DNA of 64,000 nucleotides from Ignavibacteriales bacterium (GTDB lineage: Bacteria > Bacteroidota > Ignavibacteria > Ignavibacteriales > Ignavibacteriaceae): the NCBI GenBank assembly GCA_016709155.1, contig JADJEI010000013.1, positions 682,001-746,000 on the forward strand, written 5' to 3'. The notes beneath the pieces were generated by a model, which had not been told where the DNA came from, searched no databases, and saw nothing but the letters and a program-made list of their open reading frames with translations. The translations under genes were made by a program, and so were the position numbers. Below are positions 39,367 to 48,503 of the stretch, in pieces; positions within the stretch are counted from its first letter, which is position 1, and each line of letters begins with the position of its first letter.

Positions 39367-39957
39367 ATGAAAAAGTACTTCACCATTCTATTAATAATTC
39401 TTTCATCACTAAACTTTGGAAAAGAGCTTCCATCGGATAAAGCTCGCGGGTTTTTCATCGCAATTGGAGTTGGACCGAGACTGCCGGTTTTTGATTTTGC
39501 CACCTCCTCTGAATTGGGATATGGATTTAATCTTGAATTGTCTTACACAGACAATGAATATTTACCGTTTTTTATATTTAGTAAAATAGGTTTTGAAACT
39601 TTCCCCGGTTCAAATGATTTCTACAAAACAACAGACTATTCAAACTTTTCAACTAACGTACTGCCAATAAATTTAGGAATCCGATATTTTTTTCCGCCGG
39701 TCTTGGAGCAAATCGTTTTAATTATTCCTTTCTCTGAATTTTCTTTTGCTTACAGCTATTATGAAAAACTTCATCAGTTCAAATCAGGAACAGGAAAGTC
39801 CAATTTTCTTGAAAGCAATTCCAAAATTGGATTTAGCGCCGGTGCCGGGATCTCAATGTTCTTAACGGAATTTTTAGTTACATATAATTATTATACCGAC
39901 AATCAATTTGTCGGGTTCGATTTAAAAGTAAGATTACCATTATTCATTAGTTTTTAG
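39367..39957 (+). CDS. Small outer-membrane beta-barrel-like protein
   Basis: 196 residues with a signal peptide (MKKYFTILLIILSSLNFG). The mature part has alternating aromatic/Gly strands (GYGFNLELSYTDNEYLPFFIFS, SAGAGISMFLTEFLVTYNYYT) and ends in FDLKVRLPLFISF with a terminal Phe, as in barrel proteins. No specific family recognised. It lies 9 bp before the enoyl-CoA hydratase gene. Confidence 0.65.
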   Translation: MKKYFTILLIILSSLNFGKELPSDKARGFFIAIGVGPRLPVFDFATSSELGYGFNLELSYTDNEYLPFFIFSKIGFETFPGSNDFYKTTDYSNFSTNVLPINLGIRYFFPPVLEQIVLIIPFSEFSFAYSYYEKLHQFKSGTGKSNFLESNSKIGFSAGAGISMFLTEFLVTYNYYTDNQFVGFDLKVRLPLFISF

Positions 39958-39965
39958 GAGATATC

Positions 39966-40748
39966 ATGAACTTCCAGACATTATTATTCGATGTAAAAAA
40001 TCATATTGCTTTAGTGACTGTCAACCGACCAGAAAAACTTAATGCATTAAATCATACGGTCATAGAAGAATTAAAATCAGTTTTCAGTTTCATAAAAGAA
40101 AGTGACGACGTGTTTGTTGCAATCGTAACCGGAAGCGGCGAAAAAGCTTTTGTCGCCGGTGCAGACATTGCTGAGATAAATCAACTCGATGTCCTATCAG
40201 CTAAATCTTTTGCCGAGAACGGACAATCAGTTTTTAATTTGATTGAAAATTGCGGCAAACCGGTGATTGCAGCAGTGAACGGCTTTGCTCTTGGTGGTGG
40301 GTGTGAACTATCACTTGCATGCCATATTCGAATTGCTTCTGATAATGCAAAGTTCGGACAGCCCGAGGTTAATCTTGGTATTATTCCTGGTTACGGTGGA
40401 ACGCAAAGGCTTGCACGATTAATTAATTCAGGACGGGCGATGGAATTAATATTAAGCGGAGATATGATTAATGCTGAAGAGGCATTACGGATTGGATTAG
40501 TTAATAAAGTTTATCCGAAAGAAGAGTTAAGTTCAAAAGTCTTTGAGTTTGCTGAGAAGATCGCATCTAAGGCTCAGCAGGCAGTGAGACTCGCTGTCGC
40601 TTCAATTAATGCTGTTGATGAAATGTCTTCAAAGGAGGGGCAAAATTATGAAGCTTCTCTTTTCTCTCTGTGCTGCGGTACATCGGATTTTAAAGAAGGC
40701 ACTGCAGCTTTTCTCGAAAAACGTAAAGCAGAGTTCAAAAATAAATGA
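39966..40748 (+). CDS. Enoyl-CoA hydratase/isomerase family protein
   Basis: 260 residues, crotonase length. Oxyanion-hole segments EKAFVAGADIAEI and NGFALGGGCELSLACH, and the catalytic Glu pair in GGCELS and GQPEVNLGIIPGYGGTQRLAR, fit an active enoyl-CoA hydratase such as Crt or FadB-like short forms. It hydrates trans-2-enoyl-CoA in fatty-acid or butyrate metabolism. GGAG precedes the ATG. No beta-oxidation partner is next to it. Confidence 0.93.
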   Translation: MNFQTLLFDVKNHIALVTVNRPEKLNALNHTVIEELKSVFSFIKESDDVFVAIVTGSGEKAFVAGADIAEINQLDVLSAKSFAENGQSVFNLIENCGKPVIAAVNGFALGGGCELSLACHIRIASDNAKFGQPEVNLGIIPGYGGTQRLARLINSGRAMELILSGDMINAEEALRIGLVNKVYPKEELSSKVFEFAEKIASKAQQAVRLAVASINAVDEMSSKEGQNYEASLFSLCCGTSDFKEGTAAFLEKRKAEFKNK

Positions 40749-41783
40749 TCCGATTTCTGACTAGTCTAATTAAAGATAAAAAGAAAATCTCCATCCTTTT
40801 ATTTTCAATTGCTGTTTTATTGTTGTTGATCAATGTAGTCGTTGCTAAAATTTATCCGCTTAAAACTGATGTAAAAAAAAATGTCTCTGAAGCTGAAATC
40901 AACAAGATGTTTTATGATGCCATTAAAAAATTTGGATTTAATGATGAATGGATAAACAAAAAGTTAGTGAAGGATAAATTCTCCAGCATTTCTTTCACTA
41001 ATTATATAATTCGTGTTCCTTCCGATCTTCCAATTCCTGTTTTATTGAATCAAGTGTTTGAAGATTTCTCTGCTACCGAAACAGCTATCCTATCGAATGA
41101 AATAAAAAACAGGCAGTCTTTCAACATTAGAAATATTCTCAAGCGAAAAAAAAATTCTGAAGGCTGATTTTGATTATGACAATTCAATTCACCGTAAGTC
41201 GGTTTCGATCGGGTTTATCATTTATGACGGGGATCATTTGGATGAAGATAACTTTAAAATACTCAACTCATCGGCTGAAAGATTTTCATTCTTATTTTAC
41301 CCCGGTTACGAATTGAATAAAATTCTAGATAATTGCAATAAAGAATTTTCCTTAATATTAAATGATGATATAACCGAAGTAGATTATAAACTTGAAACGG
41401 GATATTCCGCTGATCGGCTGCAGCTTTCAGTAAAAGCAATTATAAACTCTTTTGGCAATGCAGCTTTTTTTATGATTGATGATGAATCATCCCTTTTCAA
41501 TTCATCAAAAGGAGAAATGATTATTGATTGGTTGGAAAAAAGCAAACTAAGATTTTTGCATAAAGATAACATCTTTCATCTTTCGTCGGAATTTAATTTA
41601 GCCGGTGAATTTCATGACTTATTAAACTCGATGAGCGATGGAGAAGCAAAACTGGTCTTAATTAGTTCGGCTGATTATCTATCCATTGATGATGAGATTG
41701 CCGGTGTGAAAAAAATAGGTTATAAGTTCATTAATCCATCCGAAGTTATAAAGATGAATCAAGTGAGCGCTGCTCCGTTATAA
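40745..41783 (+). CDS. Membrane-anchored protein, possibly divergent polysaccharide deacetylase (YibQ-like), split at a nine-A run
   Basis: The first frame (140 codons) has one transmembrane segment (ISILLFSIAVLLLLINVVV) and ends at 41167. The second carries on from about 41160 (ILKADFDYDNSIHRKSVSIGF, then YDGDHLDEDNFKIL, FSFLFYPGYELNKIL, NSFGNAAFFMIDDESS, KLRFLHKD, KLVLISSADYLSID) to 41783. Removing one A from the run of nine at about 41147-41155 joins them into about 345 residues. The order of segments recalls DUF610/YibQ deacetylases, but I do not see a full catalytic set, so this is tentative. Its 3' end overlaps the convergent M16 gene by 25 bp. Confidence 0.6.
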
Positions 41784-43120
41784 TTAAGTTCAATTAAATT
41801 TTTATCGGCAAATTGTTCCGTAATTATTTCCTTGCTGCCAACTAATACTGCAACACATTTAGTCTCATCAATAAATTGATCGGCGATCGAATTAACCTCG
41901 CCTAATGTTGTATCCTTTATTTTATTAATGTAACTGGCAAAATAATCATCGGGCAAATTCAACTGCAGTTTAAAGGAAATCCTATTTGCTAAACTACTGA
42001 TTGTTTCGTAATCAAGAGGATATTTTTTAATATGATAAGACTTGACAGATTCAAATTCTTCAGCATTTAATCCATATTTAAGTTTATTAATTTCATAAAA
42101 TATTTCATCAACCGCTTTGCGTGTTACTTCTGAGCTGACAGATGCAGCGATGGAAATTTTGCTTGAGTATTTTAAGTACAAGTTTGAAGAAGAAACTCCG
42201 TAAGTGTATCCATTCCTTTCTCTTAAATTTTTATTAAGTCTGCTTGCGAAGTATCCGCCAAAAGCAGTATTTAAAAATATTTTTTTGAAAAAATTATCAT
42301 AGACAAGCTGCCTGGTAGAGTGTCCAATTCTAATCTCTGTTTGAACGGCGTCTTTTTTATTCACGAAATAATAGCTCTGCGAAGTAACTGCTTCGGAATA
42401 ATTTTCTTGCTTAATGTGTGAAGTTGATTTCCAATTGACAAAATATTTTTCGAGATTATTTACCAATTGCTCTTTAGAAATATTCCCAACAATAATCATT
42501 GATAAATTGTTCGGTAAATAATATTGTTTATAAAAATGTAACAGATCATTATTTGAAATTTCTTTTACAGTGTAATCATAGCCTAAAGATGGATGAGCAT
42601 AAAAACTTTGTTCTCCAAATATTTTCTGGTAAAAATTTCTATTCGCAATGTATTCTGCATTGTCTTTTACCTGGATTAGCCGCGTAAGGACCTTTCTTTT
42701 TTCTCTTTCAAAATTTTGCTCACTTAAGTGAGGTGATAAAAGAATTAAACTTAAGAGATAAATTGACCTGTCAATGTTTTCAGTAAGTGTTAAAATATTA
42801 AATGACGTAATGTCGTCACTGCAATCAATGTTAAATTGCGTGCCAAGCATATCAAACTCTTCTTCAAGTTGCAGGGCATCAAATTCTCCGGCACCTTCAT
42901 CAATACAATTTGATAAGAGCCTCGCAAGTCCCTTTTTTTCTAAAGGATCGTGTGCACTTCCCGAATCAATCTGCGCGATAATCCGAACTATCGGCAATTC
43001 ATTTCTTTGAAGTAGAAATACGTTTATTCCATTTGACAGAGTAAATTTTTGAAACGAAGGAAATTCGTAATCAAGTTCTGGAGTTGCTTCGGGTTTTAGA
43101 TTTCGATTTATAAAAGTCAT
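41759..43120 (-). CDS. M16-family peptidase subunit, catalytic motif lost
   Basis: 453 residues. Fold marks of M16B peptidases are clear: NGINVFLLQRNELPIVRI, KKGLARLLSNCIDEGAGEFDALQLEEEFDMLGTQF (in part), RNFYQKIFG, NNLSMIIVGNI and RLNKNLRERNGYTYG. Where HxxEH should stand (LARLLSNCIDEG) neither His nor Glu is present, so it is the non-catalytic partner, while the R/Y pair NGYTYG that binds substrate is retained. It overlaps the active M16 gene upstream by 4 bp, so the two make a heterodimer like other split M16 pairs. Confidence 0.9.
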   Translation of the reverse strand: MTFINRNLKPEATPELDYEFPSFQKFTLSNGINVFLLQRNELPIVRIIAQIDSGSAHDPLEKKGLARLLSNCIDEGAGEFDALQLEEEFDMLGTQFNIDCSDDITSFNILTLTENIDRSIYLLSLILLSPHLSEQNFEREKRKVLTRLIQVKDNAEYIANRNFYQKIFGEQSFYAHPSLGYDYTVKEISNNDLLHFYKQYYLPNNLSMIIVGNISKEQLVNNLEKYFVNWKSTSHIKQENYSEAVTSQSYYFVNKKDAVQTEIRIGHSTRQLVYDNFFKKIFLNTAFGGYFASRLNKNLRERNGYTYGVSSSNLYLKYSSKISIAASVSSEVTRKAVDEIFYEINKLKYGLNAEEFESVKSYHIKKYPLDYETISSLANRISFKLQLNLPDDYFASYINKIKDTTLGEVNSIADQFIDETKCVAVLVGSKEIITEQFADKNLIELNYNGAALT

Positions 43121-44385
43121 CTATCTTTTTCCGGAAGAATCCTTAATTCAAAATATGGGCTTGTTAGATATTTATTTGCAGCCCTTTCTATATCTTCAGT
43201 TTTCAAATTTGTAAACCTTTCGAGATCAAAAGACAAGCTGTTGGGTTCACCTAAATAATAGTCATAACTATTTATTATATCAGCAAGTGAATCCAGCCTT
43301 TGTAAAGAATAAATAAAAAGAGACTTTAAAATATTTTTGGTTTTTAGCAGCTCCGTTTCAGTAATTGAATTAACTGCAATCTTTTTTAATTCACCGAAGA
43401 TTTCATCTTTAACTTGCTCAATACTTTTACCTGGTTTAACCGTAGCTGCAATCATAAAATGACCGCCGAACTTTCCTGAAAAATTATACGCTGAAACATC
43501 TTGAGCAATTTCTTTTTCATAAACAATAGAATTGTACAATCTTGATTTTTTCGAATCAGTAAGAATATTTGCCAGAATAATTAATGCGGACTCATCTTCA
43601 TGAAAAAAATTGACCGATGACCAAACGAAGTAAATTCTTGAGAGCTGAACATTATCGTAATGAATAAAAATTTTGTTTTCAATCAAATGATTTTTCCGCG
43701 CCGCAGGTAATTTGGAATCGGAAAAATCAGGAATCTCGCCGAAATATTTTTCAACTAAATCTTTCGCCTGCTGGAATTCAAAATTGCCTGCAATAACAAG
43801 AGAAGCATTTGCCGGTGAATAATGCTTTTTAAAAAATGAAGTAACATCATCAATAGTAAAACTTGTAATATCGTTTATCGAGCCGATTGTAGATGAATTA
43901 TATGGATGATCTTGCGGGTAAATATTGGCAAGAATTAATTCCCATGCTAAGCCATAAGGCTGATTATCATAACGTTCAAGTCTTTCATTTTTTACAACGT
44001 CCTTTTGATTATCAAGTTTTTCCTGTGTGAGTGCGGGGAGAAAAAATCCCATCCTGTCTGATTCAAGCCACAAAGCAAGTTCAAGATAATTTGATGGAAG
44101 CTTTTCATAATAGTTGGTTCTATCAAAAGCAGTAGAGGCGTTTAGTGATCCCCCTGCCTCTTGAATATATTTGAAGTGCATCTCTTTCGGTACATTTAGT
44201 GAGCCTTGAAACATCATGTGTTCGAAAAGATGCGCTAAACCGGTTTTGCCTTTAACTTCATAAGCGGAACCGACTTTGTACCATAGATTTACGGCAGCAA
44301 GGTGGGGTTTATCTGCCTTGTGTAAAATTATCTGAAGACCATTCTGAAGCTTGTATTTTTCATACTTTAGGTCAAGATGATTCAT
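43117..44385 (-). CDS. M16-family zinc peptidase, catalytic subunit
   Basis: 422 residues without a signal peptide. HLFEHMMFQGS is the inverted zinc motif HxxEH near residue 49, followed by the third ligand Glu in the region KNERLERYDNQPYG. ASLVIAGNF marks the domain link. It degrades short peptides in cooperation with the inactive partner. It starts 16 bp after the lepB stop, so lepB and the two M16 genes may form one transcript. Confidence 0.92.
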   Translation of the reverse strand: MNHLDLKYEKYKLQNGLQIILHKADKPHLAAVNLWYKVGSAYEVKGKTGLAHLFEHMMFQGSLNVPKEMHFKYIQEAGGSLNASTAFDRTNYYEKLPSNYLELALWLESDRMGFFLPALTQEKLDNQKDVVKNERLERYDNQPYGLAWELILANIYPQDHPYNSSTIGSINDITSFTIDDVTSFFKKHYSPANASLVIAGNFEFQQAKDLVEKYFGEIPDFSDSKLPAARKNHLIENKIFIHYDNVQLSRIYFVWSSVNFFHEDESALIILANILTDSKKSRLYNSIVYEKEIAQDVSAYNFSGKFGGHFMIAATVKPGKSIEQVKDEIFGELKKIAVNSITETELLKTKNILKSLFIYSLQRLDSLADIINSYDYYLGEPNSLSFDLERFTNLKTEDIERAANKYLTSPYFELRILPEKDR

Positions 44386-44401
44386 AAAAAATATTTACTC
44401 A

Positions 44402-45352
44402 TCAATGTAATAATTTCAATACGCGATCAAGGCGAATCGAGCCGATGAGTTTCACAAACTCAGAAAAGGGAATGTCTCTATCCCACGAAAACAAGGTAAT
44501 GAAAGCCTCACCCACCACCATGTCTCTTGGAACAAATCCCCAGAACCTGCTGTCAAGACTGTCATCACGGTTATCGCCCATCATAAAGTAATAATTCTTC
44601 TTGAATGTATAAGAGGTTACAACCTTGCCGTCAATTAAAATTTCATTTCCCCGAATATCAACAATGCGCTTTCCATTTTCTCGATCAATCGTCATTCTCC
44701 ATTGTTCAATGTTATTTATATTTAATGGAACAGTGAAGCCTTCATAAGGAACGACAAGCGGACCATAATTATCTTCATTCCAGGGCATGCCTTTGGGGAA
44801 AATTCTCGGGTTTGCAATTCCTTTTGGAATTGATTGCATGTTCATAGAATATCTTCCGGCGTAATATTTAATATGAGGGGGGCGCCAAAATTCTTTTCCA
44901 TTTACATAAACAACTTTATCAACAATAACAATTGTATCACCCGGTGTTCCGATGCATCTTTTAACATAGTTTACACCAAGCTCTTCCGGAACTAACTCAT
45001 CTCTATTTCCTGGAAATTCAAACACAACGATATCTTTTGCCTGCGGATCTTTGAATGCCGGAAGTCTGAAATGAGGTATTTCCGTTTCTGTTAATGGTAT
45101 ATATTTAGGCGAGCTTGAACCGTAAACAAATTTATTTACAAGCACAAAATCACCAACCAGAATTGTATCTTCCATAGAGCCGGTTGGAATTCTTGTATTC
45201 TGAATTACAAATGTGATAATAACAAAAGCGGCGGCGGCGGCATATAATAACTGCTTTATAAACTCGATTACTTTTTCTTTTGGTGTTTTCGGTTTTACAG
45301 GTTCTTCTTTTTTGTGTTGAAATATCTTTTTTAAATTTTCTGTAAATGACAA
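44402..45352 (-). CDS. lepB: Signal peptidase I
   Basis: 316 residues. A transmembrane anchor (YAAAAAFVIITFVIQN) precedes box B with the catalytic Ser (IPTGSMEDTILVGDFVLVNKF, in part), the Lys box (NYVKRCIGTPGDTIVI) and box E (MMGDNRDDSLDSRFWGFVP). The start is TTG at 45352 with AGGAG seven bases upstream, and there is no in-frame ATG nearby. The insert between boxes (about 120-230) is long, as in Bacteroidota. It cleaves signal peptides of exported proteins. Confidence 0.94.
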   Translation of the reverse strand: MSFTENLKKIFQHKKEEPVKPKTPKEKVIEFIKQLLYAAAAAFVIITFVIQNTRIPTGSMEDTILVGDFVLVNKFVYGSSSPKYIPLTETEIPHFRLPAFKDPQAKDIVVFEFPGNRDELVPEELGVNYVKRCIGTPGDTIVIVDKVVYVNGKEFWRPPHIKYYAGRYSMNMQSIPKGIANPRIFPKGMPWNEDNYGPLVVPYEGFTVPLNINNIEQWRMTIDRENGKRIVDIRGNEILIDGKVVTSYTFKKNYYFMMGDNRDDSLDSRFWGFVPRDMVVGEAFITLFSWDRDIPFSEFVKLIGSIRLDRVLKLLH

Positions 45353-45542
45353 TTGACTGCTCCTATTTTGAAATTTTGGAATGCAAGTTAAGATTATTTT
45401 AGATTAAAAATTAAGTTCAAATATTTCTGATTTGAATATTCACTACTCAAATATAAATAGTTTGACTTCACTCAAAAAGGGAATTATAATTGAGCAGAAT
45501 CATCATCAAAGACTTTTGAAAATTGAGAACTACTTTTCAATA

Positions 45543-45605
45543 TCATTCTTGTGAAAGCGGGAATCTGATTTATAATCAACGGATTCCTGTTTACACAGGA
45601 ATGAC
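45543..45605. repeat. REP-like double-hairpin intergenic element
   Basis: ATTCTTGT-GAAA-GCGGGAAT (8 bp with G-T pairs) and ATTCCTGT-TTAC-ACAGGAAT (perfect 8 bp) stand about 17 bp apart, and the outer CATTC and GAATG arms also match. This is the layout of common REP/BIME-like repeats. A related decayed fragment lies at 34617-34700. Confidence 0.7.
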
Positions 45606-45729
45606 GAATTGTGGCAATGCCATCAGAAGTCTCATATATTCAATTGTTAAAAATAACAAGAATGATGCAAAAGGCAGACTTAATTTCGTTTGAGATATCT
45701 TTGCACGAGCCACTACAATACATATAATT

Positions 45730-45910
45730 AGCCTGTGTAAACCTTGTATATATGAGTGCAATCATATAATTAGCGAGCGCAACCCTTAGTAAATGTAAAC
45801 CTTGCATTAACAAGTGTAAACCTTGTATCAGCGAGTGTAAACATTGCATTAACAAGTGCAAATCTTGTATTAGCGAGTGTGAATCTTCCACGAGTAAGTG
45901 TAAATATCGA
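45730..45910. repeat. 21-bp tandem array, nine degenerate units
   Basis: The core TGTAAACCTT or variants recurs at 45736, 45757, 45778, 45794, 45815, 45836, 45857, 45878 and 45899: every 21 bp apart from one 16-bp step. Units alternate between an ...ACAAG and a ...GCGAG form, so the true period is partly 42 bp. The minus strand reads as a heptapeptide repeat (HLLMQGL, HSLIQGL), an effect of the 21-bp period. With the REP-like element it fills most of the 634-bp gap 45353-45986. Confidence 0.85.
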
Positions 45911-45986
45911 AACTCATAAAAAAATCAATTCAATATCGCTTCACTTTTAGTTATTTTCGATAAAGAAAATTTAAACAGAAGATTTT

Positions 45987-47498
45987 ATGAACAGAGCACA
46001 AAAAGCCGGTCTGATAATTGGTTTGATCGCTGCTGCAGCTATTTACTTTTTAGCGCAGATTTATCCCGGAAATTCAAACGCGTTTGTTATGGCTGCAATA
46101 GCTTCCTTGATGGCAATTTGGTGGATTACGGAAGCTGTCCCTTTGGCTGCGACATCTTTGCTTCCGTTAGTTTTGTTTCCGCTTTTAGGAATAAGTGATG
46201 GAGAAAAAGTCGCCTCATCATACATCAATTCTGTTATTTTTTTATTCCTCGGAGGATTTATTATTGCGCTCGCAATGGAACAGTGGAATCTTCATAAAAG
46301 AATATCATTAAAAATAATTTCGTGGTTTGGCGGAACTGCTTCAGCAATTGTCGTAGGGTTTATGTTCGCAACAGCTTTTATCTCAATGTGGATTTCGAAC
46401 ACTGCCGCAGCATTAATGATGCTTCCGATTGCCTTATCTGTAATTAGCAATTTAGAAAATACACTTGGAAAAGCGAAACTTGAAAATTTTTCCAAAGCCA
46501 TGATGCTTGGAATAGCTTATGCGAGTTCTATTGGGGGGATGGCAACATTAGTTGGAACTCCTCCAAATCTTGCACTGATTAAAATACTTCAAATCACTTT
46601 TCCCGAATCACCTGCGATATCTTTCGGATCGTGGATGACATTGAGTTTACCAATCTCCGTCATAATGCTTATAGCTGCAATCATTCTGCTGACAAAAATA
46701 AAGTTCAAAGTATCAAGCGACTTAAAAGTTGAAAAGTCTTTTATCATTAATGAATATAAAAATCTTGGTAAAATAACTTTTGAAGAAAAGGCAGTGGGAA
46801 TAATTTTTTGTTCAACAGCTTTACTATGGATTTTCCGAACCGATTTGAATTTTGGGTTTATCAAAATTCCCGGCTGGCAAAACCTGCTGCCATTTCCGGA
46901 GTTTATAAATGATGGAACCGTAGCAATCTTCATGTCACTGATAATGTTTTTTATTCCATCAAAAAGTAATTTGAACGGAAAAAAAACAATTATTGATGTA
47001 GAGGTATTTCAAAAAGTTCCTTGGTCTATCATCTTGCTGTTTGGAGGGGGATTTGCATTAGCGCAGGGTTTTTCGGTTTCAGGATTATCAGAATTAATTG
47101 GTCAAAGCATGTCCGGGTTTTCATTCTTATCGCCTCTGATATTAATTTTAATAGTATCATTGTCATTGAATTTTTTAACCGAGTTGACTTCGAACACTGC
47201 AACAGCAAATATGATTCTGCCTATTCTTGCGTCAATTTCCGTAGCGATGAAAATGAATCCGCTTTTGTTGATGATCGCAGCAACGCTTTCTGTTTCAATG
47301 GCATTCATGCTTCCGGTTGGAACACCGCCAAACACTATAGTATTTGCCAGCGGCAGATTAAAAATCAGCGATATGGCAAAAACAGGATTTGTATTAAATT
47401 TGGTGGGTGTTGTTATAGTTTCATTGCTGGTATATTTTTTAGGTACAGTTTTATTTGATCTTTCAACTTTCCCGGTTTGGGCAATAATTAAAAAGTAA
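45987..47498 (+). CDS. DASS (SLC13) family sodium:dicarboxylate/sulfate transporter
   Basis: 503 residues, 11-12 transmembrane helices. AIWWITEAVPLAATSLLPLV, FLGGFIIALAMEQWNLHKRI, SNTAAALMMLPIALSVI (first SNT motif), GTPPNLALIKI, LTSNTATANMILPILASI (second SNT motif) and MLPVGTPPNTIVFASGRLKI define the family. It probably imports C4-dicarboxylates with Na+. It is followed 10 bp later by the DUF4286 gene. Confidence 0.94.
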   Translation: MNRAQKAGLIIGLIAAAAIYFLAQIYPGNSNAFVMAAIASLMAIWWITEAVPLAATSLLPLVLFPLLGISDGEKVASSYINSVIFLFLGGFIIALAMEQWNLHKRISLKIISWFGGTASAIVVGFMFATAFISMWISNTAAALMMLPIALSVISNLENTLGKAKLENFSKAMMLGIAYASSIGGMATLVGTPPNLALIKILQITFPESPAISFGSWMTLSLPISVIMLIAAIILLTKIKFKVSSDLKVEKSFIINEYKNLGKITFEEKAVGIIFCSTALLWIFRTDLNFGFIKIPGWQNLLPFPEFINDGTVAIFMSLIMFFIPSKSNLNGKKTIIDVEVFQKVPWSIILLFGGGFALAQGFSVSGLSELIGQSMSGFSFLSPLILILIVSLSLNFLTELTSNTATANMILPILASISVAMKMNPLLLMIAATLSVSMAFMLPVGTPPNTIVFASGRLKISDMAKTGFVLNLVGVVIVSLLVYFLGTVLFDLSTFPVWAIIKK

Positions 47499-47508
47499 GT
47501 GGAGTGAA

Positions 47509-47826
47509 ATGTATATTTATCAAGTGACAATTGGAATTAAGAAGGAGGTGGCAGACGAATGGGTAAAATGGATGGAACAAACTCATTTGCAAGATGTCTT
47601 GAACACAGGGGCTTTTCTTTCGCATAAATTTTATAAAATAATAATTCCATCCGGTACATCAGATGAGGTGAATTATATAGTTCAATATAAATTTTCTGCG
47701 TTGAAAGAATATGAATTTTATCAACTGAATTACGCCGCCAAACTTCAAAAAGAACACTCCGATAAATTTAAAGGTAAATTCCATGCAGCAAGAGCAGTTT
47801 TCGAAGAGGTTAACGAACAGTACTGA
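47509..47826 (+). CDS. DUF4286 family protein
   Basis: 105 residues. MYIYQVTIGIKKEVADEWVKWM and FHAARAVFEEV match the small DUF4286 family of Bacteroidota, a ferredoxin-like/dimeric alpha-beta barrel type. No reaction known. GGAG precedes the ATG. Confidence 0.82.
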   Translation: MYIYQVTIGIKKEVADEWVKWMEQTHLQDVLNTGAFLSHKFYKIIIPSGTSDEVNYIVQYKFSALKEYEFYQLNYAAKLQKEHSDKFKGKFHAARAVFEEVNEQY

Positions 47827-47903
47827 ATGAAATTATAGGGAAAGAATTTTACCTATCATTGAAAAATTATTTTAATTATCTATAAATCAAAAAGGAATTA
47901 ATA

Positions 47904-48500
47904 ATGTCGAAATACTTTTCTTATCAATTAATAATAGCTTTAATCGGCATTTCGCTTGTTAGTGCATCAGCGAAAACATTTGCAGATATTTCAGGAGGCG
48001 ACCCCGAAAAAATTGAAAATTTTACTCTTAATAATTATGACGGTAATAAATATTCACTTTCCGATTTCAAAGATTCCAAAGCGATCGTACTGATTTTTAT
48101 TTCAACTCAATGCCCGGTATCGAATGCGTATAATTCAAGGATGGTTGAACTGAATAAAAAATTCAAAGAAAAGGGAGTTACTTTTATAGGAATAAATTCT
48201 AATAAAGAAGAGACAAATATCAACATAAAAAAACACGCTAAAGAAAAAGGATTGGATTTTTTAATTCTTAAAGATGAAAAGAATATTATCGCAGATAAAT
48301 TGAACGCAACTGTAACTCCTGAGGCATACGTATTAAATCCTAATTTTGAAATTTTATATCATGGCAGGATAGATGATTCTCAAAATGAAGTAAAGGTGGA
48401 GGTCAAAGATCTAGCGAACGCACTGACTCAAATATTGAACGGTGAAAAGGTTTCGAATCAAAGAACAAAAGCATTTGGCTGCTCAATCAAAAAGATTTAA
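47904..48500 (+). CDS. Exported thioredoxin-like (AhpC/TSA redoxin) protein
   Basis: 198 residues with a signal peptide (YQLIIALIGISLVSASA). The redoxin fold begins ENFTLNNYDGNKYSLSDFK; the active site ISTQCPVSNAYNSRM has one Cys with C-P-V-S instead of CxxC, so it resembles a one-Cys redoxin as seen in alkyl-hydroperoxide-type domains. TPEAYVLNPNFEILYHGRID contains the cis-Pro area. A further Cys is near the C-terminus (FGCSIKKI). It starts a three-gene run with the next two. Confidence 0.85.
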   Translation: MSKYFSYQLIIALIGISLVSASAKTFADISGGDPEKIENFTLNNYDGNKYSLSDFKDSKAIVLIFISTQCPVSNAYNSRMVELNKKFKEKGVTFIGINSNKEETNINIKKHAKEKGLDFLILKDEKNIIADKLNATVTPEAYVLNPNFEILYHGRIDDSQNEVKVEVKDLANALTQILNGEKVSNQRTKAFGCSIKKI

Positions 48501-48503
48501 CTA

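Noticed and set aside
45640..45891. Minus-strand protein with heptad repeats (HLLMQGL)
   Set aside because: The heptad comes from the 21-bp DNA period; there is no start signal and composition is biased. It was kept as a DNA repeat.
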